The notes below the pieces were generated by a model. The model was given only the letters and a program-made list of their open reading frames with translations, was not told the origin of the DNA and ran no database searches. The translations under genes were made by a program, and so were the position numbers. Positions 17,042 through 25,929 of a stretch of DNA of 64,000 bases are shown here, piece after piece; the first letter of the stretch is position 1, and the number at the start of each line of letters is the position of its first letter. Origin of the DNA: Pandoraea capi (GTDB lineage: Bacteria > Pseudomonadota > Gammaproteobacteria > Burkholderiales > Burkholderiaceae); NCBI RefSeq assembly GCF_902459735.1, contig NZ_CABPRV010000017.1, positions 1 through 64,000 on the forward strand, written 5' to 3'.

Positions 17042-17997
17042 TTGTCGAAGTGTCCCGCGCGAATCGACGCGCCGATCAGGTTGAGGATCAGACGGCCGGC
17101 CGTCACGCACGAGATCAGGTTGGCGTCGTCCTTCTCCGGCTGAATCTCGACGATGTCCATGCCGACGACACGGCCCTTGCGCACCAGACCGTGGATCAGT
17201 TTGCGCGCCTGCACGAAGGTCACGCCGCCCGGCGCCGGACCGGCGACCGCCGGCATCGTCGACGGATCGAGGCCGTCGGCGTCGATGGTGAGGTAGTAGT
17301 TGCCGCCGTCGGGAATGCGATCGAGCACGGCGTCCATGCCGATGTCATGCAACTCGTACGCCGTGACCAGCTCCGCACCGTACTCACGCGCCGCAGCGAG
17401 ATCCTGCGGACGGCCGCTGCCCTGTGCACGCAGGCCGATCTGGATGATGCGATCGACGTGCGCCATCTCTGAAGCACGACGGATCGGGCTCGACAGGCCT
17501 TCGCGCACGCCGTTGACTTCGTCGCGCCAGTCCAGATGCGCGTCGATGTGCACGAGCGTGATCGGCCCCTTCTGATCGAGACCGCGCAGCACTGGCGTGG
17601 TGATGCCGTGATCGCCGCCCAGCACGATGGGCATTGCACCACCGGCCGCAATGCGGCGCACGGCAGCTTCGGCACGCGCATAGTGCTCGCCCGGCTTCGA
17701 CAGATCGGGAACGATGTCGCCGCAGTCGACGAAGCGAATGTCCTTGCGGCCTTGCAGCAGCGGGCCGTCGATATCGAAGTCGTAGTGCTCGGGACGACGC
17801 ACCACACGATCCGTCGCCTGACGAATCGCAGACGGCGCATTCGTCTGATCGTTGCTGAAGTCGGAGGCAGCGTACGGTGCGCCATAAGGCATGCCGAGCA
17901 CGGCGATGTCGGCCTTCAGGTTATCGATGTCGAGATCGAGCTCCGAGTACAGCAGCGTCGGATGACCAGTGCGCGGGGCAACGGTGTAAGTCGTCAT
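17038..17997 (-). CDS. Ureohydrolase (agmatinase/guanidino-acid hydrolase family)
   Basis: This 319-residue arginase-fold enzyme has all the Mn-binding motifs: GGDHG (His130), HIDAHLDWR (Asp152, His154, Asp156) and TIDADGLDPS (Asp239, Asp241). It should split a guanidino compound into urea and an amine. Agmatine, guanidinobutyrate and guanidinopropionate are all possible, and motifs alone cannot decide. It overlaps its upstream permease and downstream ATPase genes by four bases each, so the enzyme is embedded in a transporter operon and its substrate is probably what the transporter imports. Confidence 0.9.
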   Translation of the reverse strand: MTTYTVAPRTGHPTLLYSELDLDIDNLKADIAVLGMPYGAPYAASDFSNDQTNAPSAIRQATDRVVRRPEHYDFDIDGPLLQGRKDIRFVDCGDIVPDLSKPGEHYARAEAAVRRIAAGGAMPIVLGGDHGITTPVLRGLDQKGPITLVHIDAHLDWRDEVNGVREGLSSPIRRASEMAHVDRIIQIGLRAQGSGRPQDLAAAREYGAELVTAYELHDIGMDAVLDRIPDGGNYYLTIDADGLDPSTMPAVAGPAPGGVTFVQARKLIHGLVRKGRVVGMDIVEIQPEKDDANLISCVTAGRLILNLIGASIRAGHFDK

Positions 17998-18707
17998 GAG
18001 AGTTGTCCTTTTCCTTTGGCGGGGAGTGTCGATAAAGCGGGGACGTCAGGTGTGCGGGTACGTCGCCCGACAACGGTTTCCAGACGTCGCCCGACACCGG
18101 CCAGCAAGACACTGCTGAGCCAGTAGATCAACGCCGTCGTGCCGAGCACTTCGACGTAAGCGAATGTGTTTGCCGTGAGCAGATTGCTCTGGTAAGTCAT
18201 CTCGGGCAGGCTCATCACCGAGAAGATGGCCGAGTCCTTGAACATCATGATCACGAGGCTCGTCGTCGGCGGAATCAGAAAGCCGAACAACTGCGGCGCG
18301 ATGATGTGACGTTGCGTCTGCCAGTACGTCATGCCGAGCGAGAGCGCCGCATGCGTCTGTCCGCGCGCCACGCTGCGCAATGCCGCGCGCAGGATTTCGC
18401 AGAAATACCCGCCGGTGTAGAACGCCGTGCAGCCGACCGCAACCGTCATCGCCGAGGCACTCACCCCCAGCTTCGGCAACCCGAAGAACGACAGATAGAC
18501 GAGGATCAGATACGGGATGTTGCGCACCAGCTCGACGTAGCCGAGCGCGATGGGGCGCAGCAGCGTGCGCGACTGCGCCGCATAGGCGGCGACGATTCCG
18601 GCCACGACCCCGATGGGGATGCCGATGACGCTCACCAGCGCCGTGATGCGCAGGCCTTCGAGCAGAACGGGAACGGCTTCCCGGACGATGGAGAAATCAA
18701 TGGCCAT
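17994..18707 (-). CDS. Amino acid ABC transporter permease (second of two)
   Basis: This 237-residue inner-membrane protein has about five hydrophobic segments and the polar-amino-acid permease pattern: ELVRNIPYLILVYLSFFGLP, then the coupling-helix region with EILRAALRSVARGQTHAALSLG. It overlaps the other permease gene by 11 bases and the ureohydrolase by four. The two permeases probably form a heterodimer channel for the same substrate. The start ATG at 18707 gives MAIDFSIVREAVP. Confidence 0.92.
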   Translation of the reverse strand: MAIDFSIVREAVPVLLEGLRITALVSVIGIPIGVVAGIVAAYAAQSRTLLRPIALGYVELVRNIPYLILVYLSFFGLPKLGVSASAMTVAVGCTAFYTGGYFCEILRAALRSVARGQTHAALSLGMTYWQTQRHIIAPQLFGFLIPPTTSLVIMMFKDSAIFSVMSLPEMTYQSNLLTANTFAYVEVLGTTALIYWLSSVLLAGVGRRLETVVGRRTRTPDVPALSTLPAKGKGQLS

Positions 18708-19386
18708 GGGGCAGCATCCTGGAGACCCGGCGCTCGCAAACGCGCGACGCGGCCGAAATGCAGAACAGAAGCACGAAGTACACGGCCGCCGTAATCGCGA
18801 AGACCTGCAACGGCAGATCCGTCTGCAACGTGGCGTTGCGCGCGACGGTCGCCAGTTCGGGCACCGCAATGATCGACATCAGCGACGACGCCTTGAGCAG
18901 GATCGTGAACTCGCTGGTGAGCGGCGGAATGGCGCGGTAGATGACTTGCGGCAACAGCACGTGCCGCCAGACCTGCGTCGCGCGCATGCCCATGGCGTAC
19001 GCCGCCGAGCGTTGCCCGTACGAGATCGTGCCGAGCGCACCGCGCAGGATCTCGACGATGTAGGCGCTCGTATTGCACGCCAGCGCCGCCACACCGGCCG
19101 TCACCGGCGAGATCGAGATATCGAGCAGCGCGGGCACCATGTAGTACGCGATCAACATGTGGATCAGCGCCGGCGTGCCGCGAATCAGGCTTACCCACAG
19201 CACGACGAATGCGCGCAGCGGCGCAATCGGCGAGATGCGCGCGAGCAGCAGCACGATCCCGAGACCCAGACCGATCACGAAGGCCCCTGCCGAGGCGGCC
19301 AGCGTGATCGCCGTTCCCGACACGACGCCTTCGAGAAACGGTTGGATCACGCCGCCCATGTCAGACATCCCCAGCCCGGCGAACAT
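18697..19386 (-). CDS. Amino acid ABC transporter permease (first of two)
   Basis: This inner-membrane permease of about 229 residues has the HisMQ-type features WVSLIRGTPALIHMLIAYY and the coupling loop EILRGALGTISYGQRSAAYAMG. The start is uncertain: ATG 19386 follows the binding-protein stop by nine bases but has no ribosome site, whereas ATG 19359 has GGGGA at ideal spacing. It pairs with the next permease, which overlaps its end. Confidence 0.9.
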   Translation of the reverse strand: MFAGLGMSDMGGVIQPFLEGVVSGTAITLAASAGAFVIGLGLGIVLLLARISPIAPLRAFVVLWVSLIRGTPALIHMLIAYYMVPALLDISISPVTAGVAALACNTSAYIVEILRGALGTISYGQRSAAYAMGMRATQVWRHVLLPQVIYRAIPPLTSEFTILLKASSLMSIIAVPELATVARNATLQTDLPLQVFAITAAVYFVLLFCISAASRVCERRVSRMLPHGH

Positions 19387-19397
19387 GGCGGCGGTCG

Positions 19398-20258
19398 TCA
19401 AATCGCACCTTGCGGCAGATAGTTCTCGCGCGGCGTGTCCATCGGGCCGCCGAACCACTTCTGCTGCAATGCGGCGAGCTTGCCGTTGGCACGGAACTCG
19501 TCGAGCGAATCGTTGATGAACTTGCGGATTTCGAGATCGTTCGGGTTTGCCACCCACGCGAGCAACTTCGGCTGACCGATGGTGCCGGCGATGCGAAACG
19601 CGTTGGGTTGCTTGCGCATCTGCACTGCCGCGATGTTCGACGGCATGAGCGCCACGTCGATGGTCTTGTTGGCGAGCGCGTTGGAGACATCCGGATACGC
19701 CTGGAACAGACGCGTACCCGCATAGCCCTTGCCCGTCTTCGCTTTAAGTTCTTTTTCGAACTCGTCGGCCACCGGTTGCGACGACGAGCCCATCTGCGTG
19801 CCGATGGTCTTGCCTGCAATGTCCATATCGCCCTTGATCGCCGTTTCGTCGACACGCACCATCAACACCGAGCGCACCACGCCGACCGGCTGGCTGAAGG
19901 CGAAACGTTTGGCGCGCTCCGGCGTGATGCCCACGCTCGTCGCCACGAAATCGAACTTGTGCGACATCAGGCCGGGCAACAGGCCCTGGAACGGCAAATT
20001 CATCTGTTCGAGCTTCACGCCGAGCTTCGCGGCCATGAGTTCGAGCACGTCGTGCCCATAACCGACCACCTGGCCGTTTTCAACGAACTCGAACGGCTCG
20101 TAAGCGGCCTCGGTGCCGACCGTCAGCTTGCCGCGCTTCTTGATGTCGGCGAGCGTGCCGCCTTCGGCGAAGGCCAGTGTCGGCAGCACCGGGAGGGTTA
20201 CTGCGGCGCTCGATGCAAGCGCCGCCTTTACAAAGGATCGTCTGGACCAGGTCTTCAT
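19398..20258 (-). CDS. Amino acid ABC transporter substrate-binding protein, Tat-like leader
   Basis: This 286-residue family 3 binding protein begins MKTWSRRSFVKAALASSAAV, a twin-arginine-type leader (SRRSFVK) followed by a hydrophobic stretch and cleavage near AFA-EGG, which suggests export in folded form. The mature protein shows GKLTVGTEAAYEPFEFVE and DVLELMAAKLGV, standard for polar amino acid binders. It is the first gene of the operon that continues with two permeases, a ureohydrolase, an ATPase and RidA. A guanidino compound is the probable ligand, judged from the embedded hydrolase. Confidence 0.9.
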   Translation of the reverse strand: MKTWSRRSFVKAALASSAAVTLPVLPTLAFAEGGTLADIKKRGKLTVGTEAAYEPFEFVENGQVVGYGHDVLELMAAKLGVKLEQMNLPFQGLLPGLMSHKFDFVATSVGITPERAKRFAFSQPVGVVRSVLMVRVDETAIKGDMDIAGKTIGTQMGSSSQPVADEFEKELKAKTGKGYAGTRLFQAYPDVSNALANKTIDVALMPSNIAAVQMRKQPNAFRIAGTIGQPKLLAWVANPNDLEIRKFINDSLDEFRANGKLAALQQKWFGGPMDTPRENYLPQGAI

Positions 20259-20356
20259 TGCTTGCCTCGCGTCATGTGGGTTGAGTAGCTGACGGGCGTC
20301 TTCCGGCAGTGCCCGGTTCGATGCGCCTCTGAAATTCAATGTATGCGGGCAAAAAG

Positions 20357-20404
20357 ATCATGAAAAATGATTTTTTTATTGGTATGGTTTCAAAAAATGA
20401 AACC
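20357..20404. promoter_or_regulatory. Two inverted repeats in the divergent ABC operon / LysR promoter
   Basis: GGTTTCA-AAAAA-TGAAACC (20386-20404) is a perfect 7-5-7 dyad, and ATCAT-GAAAA-ATGAT (20357-20371) a 5-5-5 dyad about 15 bases away. They occupy the A+T-rich gap between the binding-protein gene and the divergent LysR gene, the expected place for LysR recognition and activation sites. Confidence 0.6.
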
Positions 20405-20490
20405 TTTTGAAGGGCGCGAGTGGCGGGGGTTTGCTTGATGTTCGGCAGGCGTTCGGACGTGGACGGGCGGGAGTCATCGAGGAATGGGTG

Positions 20491-21372
20491 ATGGCAAATC
20501 GGGATTTCAGTGAGCGAGACTTGCGCTCGTTGCGCATCTTCTGCGCAGTGGCGCAGGCGAGCGGTTTTGCGGCGGCTGAGAAGCAGTTGAACATGTCGAA
20601 GGCGTCGATCAGCCGACATATTCGTGAAGTCGAGGAGACGCTGGGCACGCGCCTGTGCGAGCGCGGGCCGTCCGGCTTCGTGCTCACGCATGCGGGCAAG
20701 GTCGCGCTTGAATTGGCGCGCGATGCGCTGAAGTCGCTGGAGCGGATCCGTCCGGAAATCGATGCCGTGCGTGGTGTGCTGTCGGGCACGTTATCCATTG
20801 GGATGGTCGAGCACATCCTGTCGGATGTCGGCTGTCATATCCCCGAGGCGCTGGATGCGCTCAAGACGCAGGCGCCCGATGTGAAAGTCGAGCTGACGGT
20901 GATGACCTTCAATGAACTCGATCTCGCGTTGCGCGAGCGCCGTGTGCAGATCGCGATACGGGGGATGTACCGGCGTGAAGCGGGGTTTCACTATCAGCCG
21001 CTGTTTATCGAGCGTCATCAGTTGTATGTGGCGAAGCATCGGGTCAAGGACGCGTCGACACTACCGCTCGTCTATCGGACACAGCCGTTCGTGCATGAAG
21101 CGCTCAACACGCTGGGACTGATGCGCGGGCCGACGGCCTCGGGACTGGAGGCGGTGGCGATGCTGGTGCTGTCGGGACACTATGTGGGGTTGCTGCCGCA
21201 GTACTACGCGGGATCGTTCGCGAAGCGCCACGCGTTGGTGCGGGTACCCGCCGGGCCGGAATACGAGAACGCGATCAGCGCGATTACGGAGGCGTCACGC
21301 CCGAGAACGCGGGCGCTGGATTTGTTTCTGGATCTGCTGGCGCAATGTCATTCACAGACGCAGAAGACGTGA
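20491..21372 (+). CDS. LysR-family regulator, divergent from guanidino-type ABC operon
   Basis: This 293-residue LysR protein starts at ATG 20491 with GAGGA upstream. The helix-turn-helix lies near residues 18-60 (GFAAAEKQLNMSKASISRHI), followed by the two-lobed sensor domain. Divergent orientation relative to the ABC/ureohydrolase operon and the dyads between them make it the likely regulator of that operon. An in-frame upstream TTG would add 28 residues with no ribosome site, so it is rejected. Confidence 0.88.
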   Translation: MANRDFSERDLRSLRIFCAVAQASGFAAAEKQLNMSKASISRHIREVEETLGTRLCERGPSGFVLTHAGKVALELARDALKSLERIRPEIDAVRGVLSGTLSIGMVEHILSDVGCHIPEALDALKTQAPDVKVELTVMTFNELDLALRERRVQIAIRGMYRREAGFHYQPLFIERHQLYVAKHRVKDASTLPLVYRTQPFVHEALNTLGLMRGPTASGLEAVAMLVLSGHYVGLLPQYYAGSFAKRHALVRVPAGPEYENAISAITEASRPRTRALDLFLDLLAQCHSQTQKT

Positions 21373-21397
21373 CGACAGGTCGGTCGGCGCACGACAC

Positions 21398-22312
21398 TCA
21401 CTGATCGAACAAGGCGTACGACGTGACCGCTGCCGTGCGCGTAATCTGCGAGATGAGTTTCGTCACGGCCAGCGACGGCTCGAAGCTGCGAAAGATGGCG
21501 GAGATTTCAGAATGAATCGGTGGACCCGCCAACGACTTGAAGACCACGCCGGGGATCGCCGTCGCGCCGACGAGCACGTCGGGCACGATGGCCACGCCCT
21601 CGCCTAACGCCACCGCCGTCAAGACCGCGATCAACGATCCCGGCGCGGAACCGATGATCGGCGTGAATCCGCCGCGACGCGCCACTTCGAACGTCCCCAG
21701 CGTCTGCTCTGGATTGATGAAACGCTCGCCGTCCAGCGATTCGGCGTCCACCGCGCCCGACTGATTCGCCAGCGAGTGTCCCGCAGGCAACGCCACGCAG
21801 AAACTGTCCCGGAACAGGACGTGTGCACGATGCCGGTTATGCAGGTTGATCGGCATGCGGACCAGCGCGACGTCAAGACGGTTGTCCACGAGCATCGCCG
21901 GCGACTCGTGCTGCGACACCTCCTTCGCGGTCACGATCACCCCCGGCCACGCCTGCCGGAAGGCAGCGAGTTGCGTCTGCAAGACGCCCGAGAACACCGC
22001 CGAGCCGATGTAACCGATCTCGATGCGCCCCGTCTCGCCGCGTCCGGCGCGCTGCCCCGCCTGCACGGCGTGCTCGGCCTGAGCGAGCACCTGCTTCGCT
22101 TCGAGCAGGAACATCTCGCCAGCGGGCGTGAGACGCACGTCGCGACGGCTTCGCGCGAACAACTGCACCCCCAGCATGCGTTCGATGTCCTGAATCTGGA
22201 CGGTCAGCGTGGGGGCGGCGATGTCCAGCGCCTGCGCCGCGCGCCCGAAATGCAGCGTCTGCGCCAACGTCACGAAGTAGCGAAAGTGCCGTAATTCCAC
22301 CGGAATCCCCAC
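21398..22312 (-). CDS. LysR-family regulator, divergent from DHA2 exporter
   Basis: This 304-residue protein has an N-terminal winged helix-turn-helix (LRHFRYFVTLAQTLHFGRAAQAL) of the CbnR/BenM-like type and a sensor domain (GRIEIGYIGSAVFSGVL). It converges with the preceding LysR gene and diverges from the multidrug-type exporter at 22439. A perfect 17-base palindrome lies in the intervening promoter. It may control the exporter in response to an aromatic or drug-like inducer. Confidence 0.9.
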   Translation of the reverse strand: MGIPVELRHFRYFVTLAQTLHFGRAAQALDIAAPTLTVQIQDIERMLGVQLFARSRRDVRLTPAGEMFLLEAKQVLAQAEHAVQAGQRAGRGETGRIEIGYIGSAVFSGVLQTQLAAFRQAWPGVIVTAKEVSQHESPAMLVDNRLDVALVRMPINLHNRHRAHVLFRDSFCVALPAGHSLANQSGAVDAESLDGERFINPEQTLGTFEVARRGGFTPIIGSAPGSLIAVLTAVALGEGVAIVPDVLVGATAIPGVVFKSLAGPPIHSEISAIFRSFEPSLAVTKLISQITRTAAVTSYALFDQ

Positions 22313-22373
22313 AGTTTGTTACAGGTTGTCAGCCATGCTACCGCGCGGCGCTCCGGGCGTCATTGTTCGTTTC

Positions 22374-22390
22374 ATTAGGTTCAACCTAAT
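22374..22390. promoter_or_regulatory. Perfect 17-bp palindrome between LysR and DHA2 exporter
   Basis: ATTAGGTT (22374-22381), a central C, and AACCTAAT (22383-22390) form a perfect palindrome 48 bases before the exporter start. A compact symmetric site like this looks more like a TetR/MarR operator than a LysR box, so an unlinked repressor may also act here. Confidence 0.6.
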
Positions 22391-22438
22391 AAGTTTGCCG
22401 ACGCCCGGCAATGACGCGTCGCCCCCTCGCGTGATCGA

Positions 22439-24082
22439 ATGCACACACGCTTCGACACACTCGCCCTTGCGAATATCGACATGACAACGCAACTTCAAAC
22501 TGGCTCACCCGACACCCCGTCTTCGTCGACGGGCAGCCTCGCGCTCCTGCTCACCGCCTCGACCGGCTGCGCCATGACGGTGCTCGACACCAACGTCGTC
22601 GGCGTCGTGCTGCCGACCATCTCGGCGCAACTGCACGCGAGCTTCGCCGAAGTGCAGTGGGTCATCGGCGCGTATGTGCTGTGCTTCGCCGCGCTGCTCC
22701 TGCCCGCCGGGTCCATCGCAGACCGCTTCGGCCGACGCCGCGTATTCCTCTGCGGCATTACCGGCTTCGCGCTCGCGTCGCTCGCCTGCGGTCTTGCGCC
22801 GACGGCACAGTGGCTCTATCTCGCTCGCGCCGCACAAGGCATCGGGGCTGCGTTCCTGCTGGCGCCCGCGCTCGCCATCATCGGCCACGGCTTCCATGAG
22901 AAAGAGGCCCGTGCCCGCGCGTGGGGGCTGTGGGGCATGGTGATGGGACTGACGATGGTGCTCTCTCCGCTCATCGGCGGCGTGATCGGCGATACGCTCG
23001 GATGGCGCTGGGCGTTCCACGTCAACGCACCGATCTGCGCCTTGCTCGGGCTGGCGGTCGTGCGTATCGTGCCCGAGTCGAAAGCCGAGGGACAACGCCG
23101 TATCGACGTGCCCGGCATCGCGCTCTTCGCGAGTGCGATGTTTTGTGTGACGTGGGCGTTGATCGCCGCGCCCGCCGCCGGCTGGAGCAGCCCCGGCATT
23201 CTGACGCGCATCGCCGCCGGGGCCATCCTCTTTGCGATCTTCGCGGCCGTGGAGCGCTCGCGCGCGCATCCCATGCTCGACCTGTCGCTGTTCCGCTCGT
23301 GGCCGTTCGCAGGGGCCACGCTTGCCATGTTTTCTTACGCCGCGTGCGCGCAGGTCATGGCCTCGCTGCTGCCGCAATTCCTTCAGAACGCGCGCGGTGA
23401 GACCGTGCTGGGTGCCGGCATCGCCATGCTGCCGTTCGCGGTCGCGATGCTGTTGCTGCCACAGGTCGGCAAACGACTCTCGTCGCATCTGCCGTCCCAT
23501 CGGATTCTCGTGCTGGGGCTGACACTGACGGGTCTGGGTAATGCCGCGATGGCGTACGTCTCGGCGCAAGGATTCGGGCATTCGGCATTACCGCTGATGG
23601 TGGCGATGTTCGTGCTCGGCAGCGGTGGCGGTCTGCTCAACGGCGAGACTCAGAAGGCCATCATGGGGACGATTGCGCGGGACCGGGCGGGGATGGCGTC
23701 GGGCATCAGTACGACGTTCCGCTTCTCCGGCATTCTGCTCGGATACACCGCACTGGGCGCGGTGCTGAGCGCGGGCGTGCATCGCAGCGTCGCCGCGCAT
23801 GTTCCGGCGCTGGTGGGCGCCACGCAGGGTGACGTCGCCACACGCATGGACTTTGCCGACGCGATCTCCGCCGGTGATTTCACGCAGGCGCTGCATCTGT
23901 ATCCGGCGACGCTGAGTCAGGCGCTGCTCGACGCCGGGCGCAACGCTTACGCGAGCGGCTTCAGCGGCGCATTCCTCGGCGCGGGTGTCTTCGCCGTGCT
24001 GTGCGCGTTGGCCGTGCACCTGAGCATGGGACGCGCCGAGGCCCGCGAGACACGCGCCGCCCAGGTATCACGCTCCTCCTGA
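22439..24082 (+). CDS. MFS exporter, DHA2 (EmrB/QacA) family
   Basis: This 547-residue (or 533, if ATG 22481 is used) membrane protein has about 14 hydrophobic segments. It shows DHA2 motifs: LDTNVVGVVLPTI in helix 1, GSIADRFGRRRVFLCG (motif A) and RAAQGIGAAFLLAPALAII (motif C region). It should export drugs or toxic metabolites by proton antiport. It is divergent from a LysR gene across a promoter with a 17-base palindrome. No membrane-fusion partner is nearby. Neither start has a good ribosome site. Confidence 0.9.
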   Translation: MHTRFDTLALANIDMTTQLQTGSPDTPSSSTGSLALLLTASTGCAMTVLDTNVVGVVLPTISAQLHASFAEVQWVIGAYVLCFAALLLPAGSIADRFGRRRVFLCGITGFALASLACGLAPTAQWLYLARAAQGIGAAFLLAPALAIIGHGFHEKEARARAWGLWGMVMGLTMVLSPLIGGVIGDTLGWRWAFHVNAPICALLGLAVVRIVPESKAEGQRRIDVPGIALFASAMFCVTWALIAAPAAGWSSPGILTRIAAGAILFAIFAAVERSRAHPMLDLSLFRSWPFAGATLAMFSYAACAQVMASLLPQFLQNARGETVLGAGIAMLPFAVAMLLLPQVGKRLSSHLPSHRILVLGLTLTGLGNAAMAYVSAQGFGHSALPLMVAMFVLGSGGGLLNGETQKAIMGTIARDRAGMASGISTTFRFSGILLGYTALGAVLSAGVHRSVAAHVPALVGATQGDVATRMDFADAISAGDFTQALHLYPATLSQALLDAGRNAYASGFSGAFLGAGVFAVLCALAVHLSMGRAEARETRAAQVSRSS

Positions 24083-24104
24083 ACGTTCCCCGATGTGGTG
24101 TCGA

Positions 24105-24980
24105 TCAGGCGCTGGCCGACACGACGCCCAACGTCTCGCCCACCGTCACGGCGAGAAAGTCCGCCAGCGCACGACGCGACGCCGATGCCGGGCCACCGCC
24201 ATCCACCAACGCGATTTCCGACGGCGGCGGTGGCGGCAACGCCTCGCAGACCCGGTGATCCGGCAACAACACGGTCTCGGGCAACACCGACACCCCGAGA
24301 CCGGATGACACCGCCGCCTGAATGCCCGTGAGGCTGTGGCTGCCAAAGGCCATGCGCCACGGACGCTGCGCCGCATCCAGACTCCGGATCGCCCGCTGCC
24401 GGTAAATGCAGCCCTGGGGAAACAGCGCCAGCGGCACGGGGGCATGCACCATGTCGTCAGCGTCGGCATGGCTTCCCATCGCCCAGACCAGCGTCTCGGG
24501 CCACGCCATCAGACAGTCGCCCTGCCCCGGCTCGCGCTTCACAAGCGCAAGTTCCAGATCGCCCGCACTCAGACGCTCGCGCAAATCGGTGCTCATCCCC
24601 GCCACGATCTCCAGACGAATGTCGCCGTGGCTCTGCACGAAGCGCGACAGCATCTCGGCCATGCGGCGAGCGTCGATGTCTTCCGGCAGCCCGACACGCA
24701 CCGTCGATACCCGGCTGTCGTTTTCCATCGCATCGACGGCTTCCATCGAGAGCGCCAACAGCTTGCGTGCGTACTGGGCGAGCAGTTCGCCGTGGAGCGT
24801 CGGGGTGACGTTCACACCGGAGCGGTCGCGCATGAGCAACTGGCGGCCGACGTCGTCCTCCAGCCGCCGGATCTGCTGACTCACGGTCGACTGCGTGCGA
24901 TGCACCCGTTCCGCTGCGCGCGTGAAACTGCCTTCGTCCACAACGGCAACGAGGGTCTTGAGCAGGCCGAGATCCAGCAT
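24105..24980 (-). CDS. LysR-family regulator, divergent from HAD hydrolase
   Basis: This 291-residue protein begins MLDLGLLKTLVAVVDEGSFTRAAE, a standard LysR helix-turn-helix, followed by a sensor domain with GIQAAVSSGLGVSVLP. It is convergent with the exporter gene and divergent from the HAD dehalogenase-like gene at 25106, which with the class II aldolase gene is its likely target. The A+T-rich gap at 24981-25105 probably holds both promoters. Confidence 0.9.
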   Translation of the reverse strand: MLDLGLLKTLVAVVDEGSFTRAAERVHRTQSTVSQQIRRLEDDVGRQLLMRDRSGVNVTPTLHGELLAQYARKLLALSMEAVDAMENDSRVSTVRVGLPEDIDARRMAEMLSRFVQSHGDIRLEIVAGMSTDLRERLSAGDLELALVKREPGQGDCLMAWPETLVWAMGSHADADDMVHAPVPLALFPQGCIYRQRAIRSLDAAQRPWRMAFGSHSLTGIQAAVSSGLGVSVLPETVLLPDHRVCEALPPPPPSEIALVDGGGPASASRRALADFLAVTVGETLGVVSASA

Positions 24981-25105
24981 GGCAGCACCATATTTACATA
25001 TTCGATAAGTGTCACATTTTAATTTAATTTTGGAATATGCAGCGATACGACTACGCTGACGGCATCCCATCCATTTCCTCGTCATGAAGACACAGGAGAC
25101 ACGAC

Positions 25106-25825
25106 ATGTCGCAACCCTCCGAATCGCTGAAAAACAGCCCGCGCCCGCAGTGGCTCACCTTCGACTGCTACGGCACCCTCATTCAGTGGGACGAGGGCCT
25201 GCGCGACGCCGTCACCCGCATTCTGCAAAGCAAGCCGGGGCACAACATCGGCACGGCCGATCTCATCTCGACGTTCGATCACCACGAACACGCGCTCGAA
25301 CAAACGCCGCCCCATCGCGCGTTCCGTGAAGTTGCAGGCGTTGGGCTGCGCCTCGCGTTGCAGGATCTGGGGCTGCAAGCCTCGCCGCAGGACATCGAAG
25401 TGCTGACGGGCAACATCTCCGCGATGCCGCCGTTCCCCGAAGTCGTGCCGACGCTCGCGGCGCTGGGGGCGCGCGGCTACCGCCTGTGCATCGTCTCCAA
25501 TACCGACGATGACATCATCGCGGGCAACGTCGCGCAGTTGGGCGGGCATATCGATCGCGTCATCACCGCGCAGCAGGCCGGCGCATACAAACCGAACCGG
25601 CGTCTTTTCGACTACGCCCACGAGCAGCTTGGCGTGACGAAGGACGAGGTCGTCCACATCTGCGCAAGCCCGCATCTCGATCATGCGGCCGCGCGCGACA
25701 TCGGTTTTCGCTGTGTCTGGGTGGATCGCGGCACGGGCCGTCGTCCGCTGCCCGACTACACGCCGGACGCGACCATCGCCACGCTCGATGCCGTGGTACC
25801 GTTGTTCGACGCGTTCGGCTGGTAA
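25106..25825 (+). CDS. HAD-superfamily hydrolase, haloacid dehalogenase type II-like
   Basis: This 239-residue protein starts after ACAGGAG. The nucleophile motif is FDCYGTLI with Asp20. SNTDDD corresponds to motif II, the AYKPNRRLF lysine to motif III, and the aspartates in SPHLDHAAARD to the metal-binding end. Haloacid dehalogenase type II proteins replace halide on 2-haloacids, but many relatives are phosphatases. With a class II aldolase gene downstream, phosphatase or hydroxyacid-related activity is as likely as dehalogenation. Confidence 0.88.
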   Translation: MSQPSESLKNSPRPQWLTFDCYGTLIQWDEGLRDAVTRILQSKPGHNIGTADLISTFDHHEHALEQTPPHRAFREVAGVGLRLALQDLGLQASPQDIEVLTGNISAMPPFPEVVPTLAALGARGYRLCIVSNTDDDIIAGNVAQLGGHIDRVITAQQAGAYKPNRRLFDYAHEQLGVTKDEVVHICASPHLDHAAARDIGFRCVWVDRGTGRRPLPDYTPDATIATLDAVVPLFDAFGW

Positions 25826-25929
25826 TCGGGAAGCCAATCCGGAAGCTACTCGGAAAACGATGCAGAAGACTCGCAATCACCGGATGCGACGGCAGGCGCA
25901 AGCGTGCCGTCGCTCACGTGGAGACTGAC

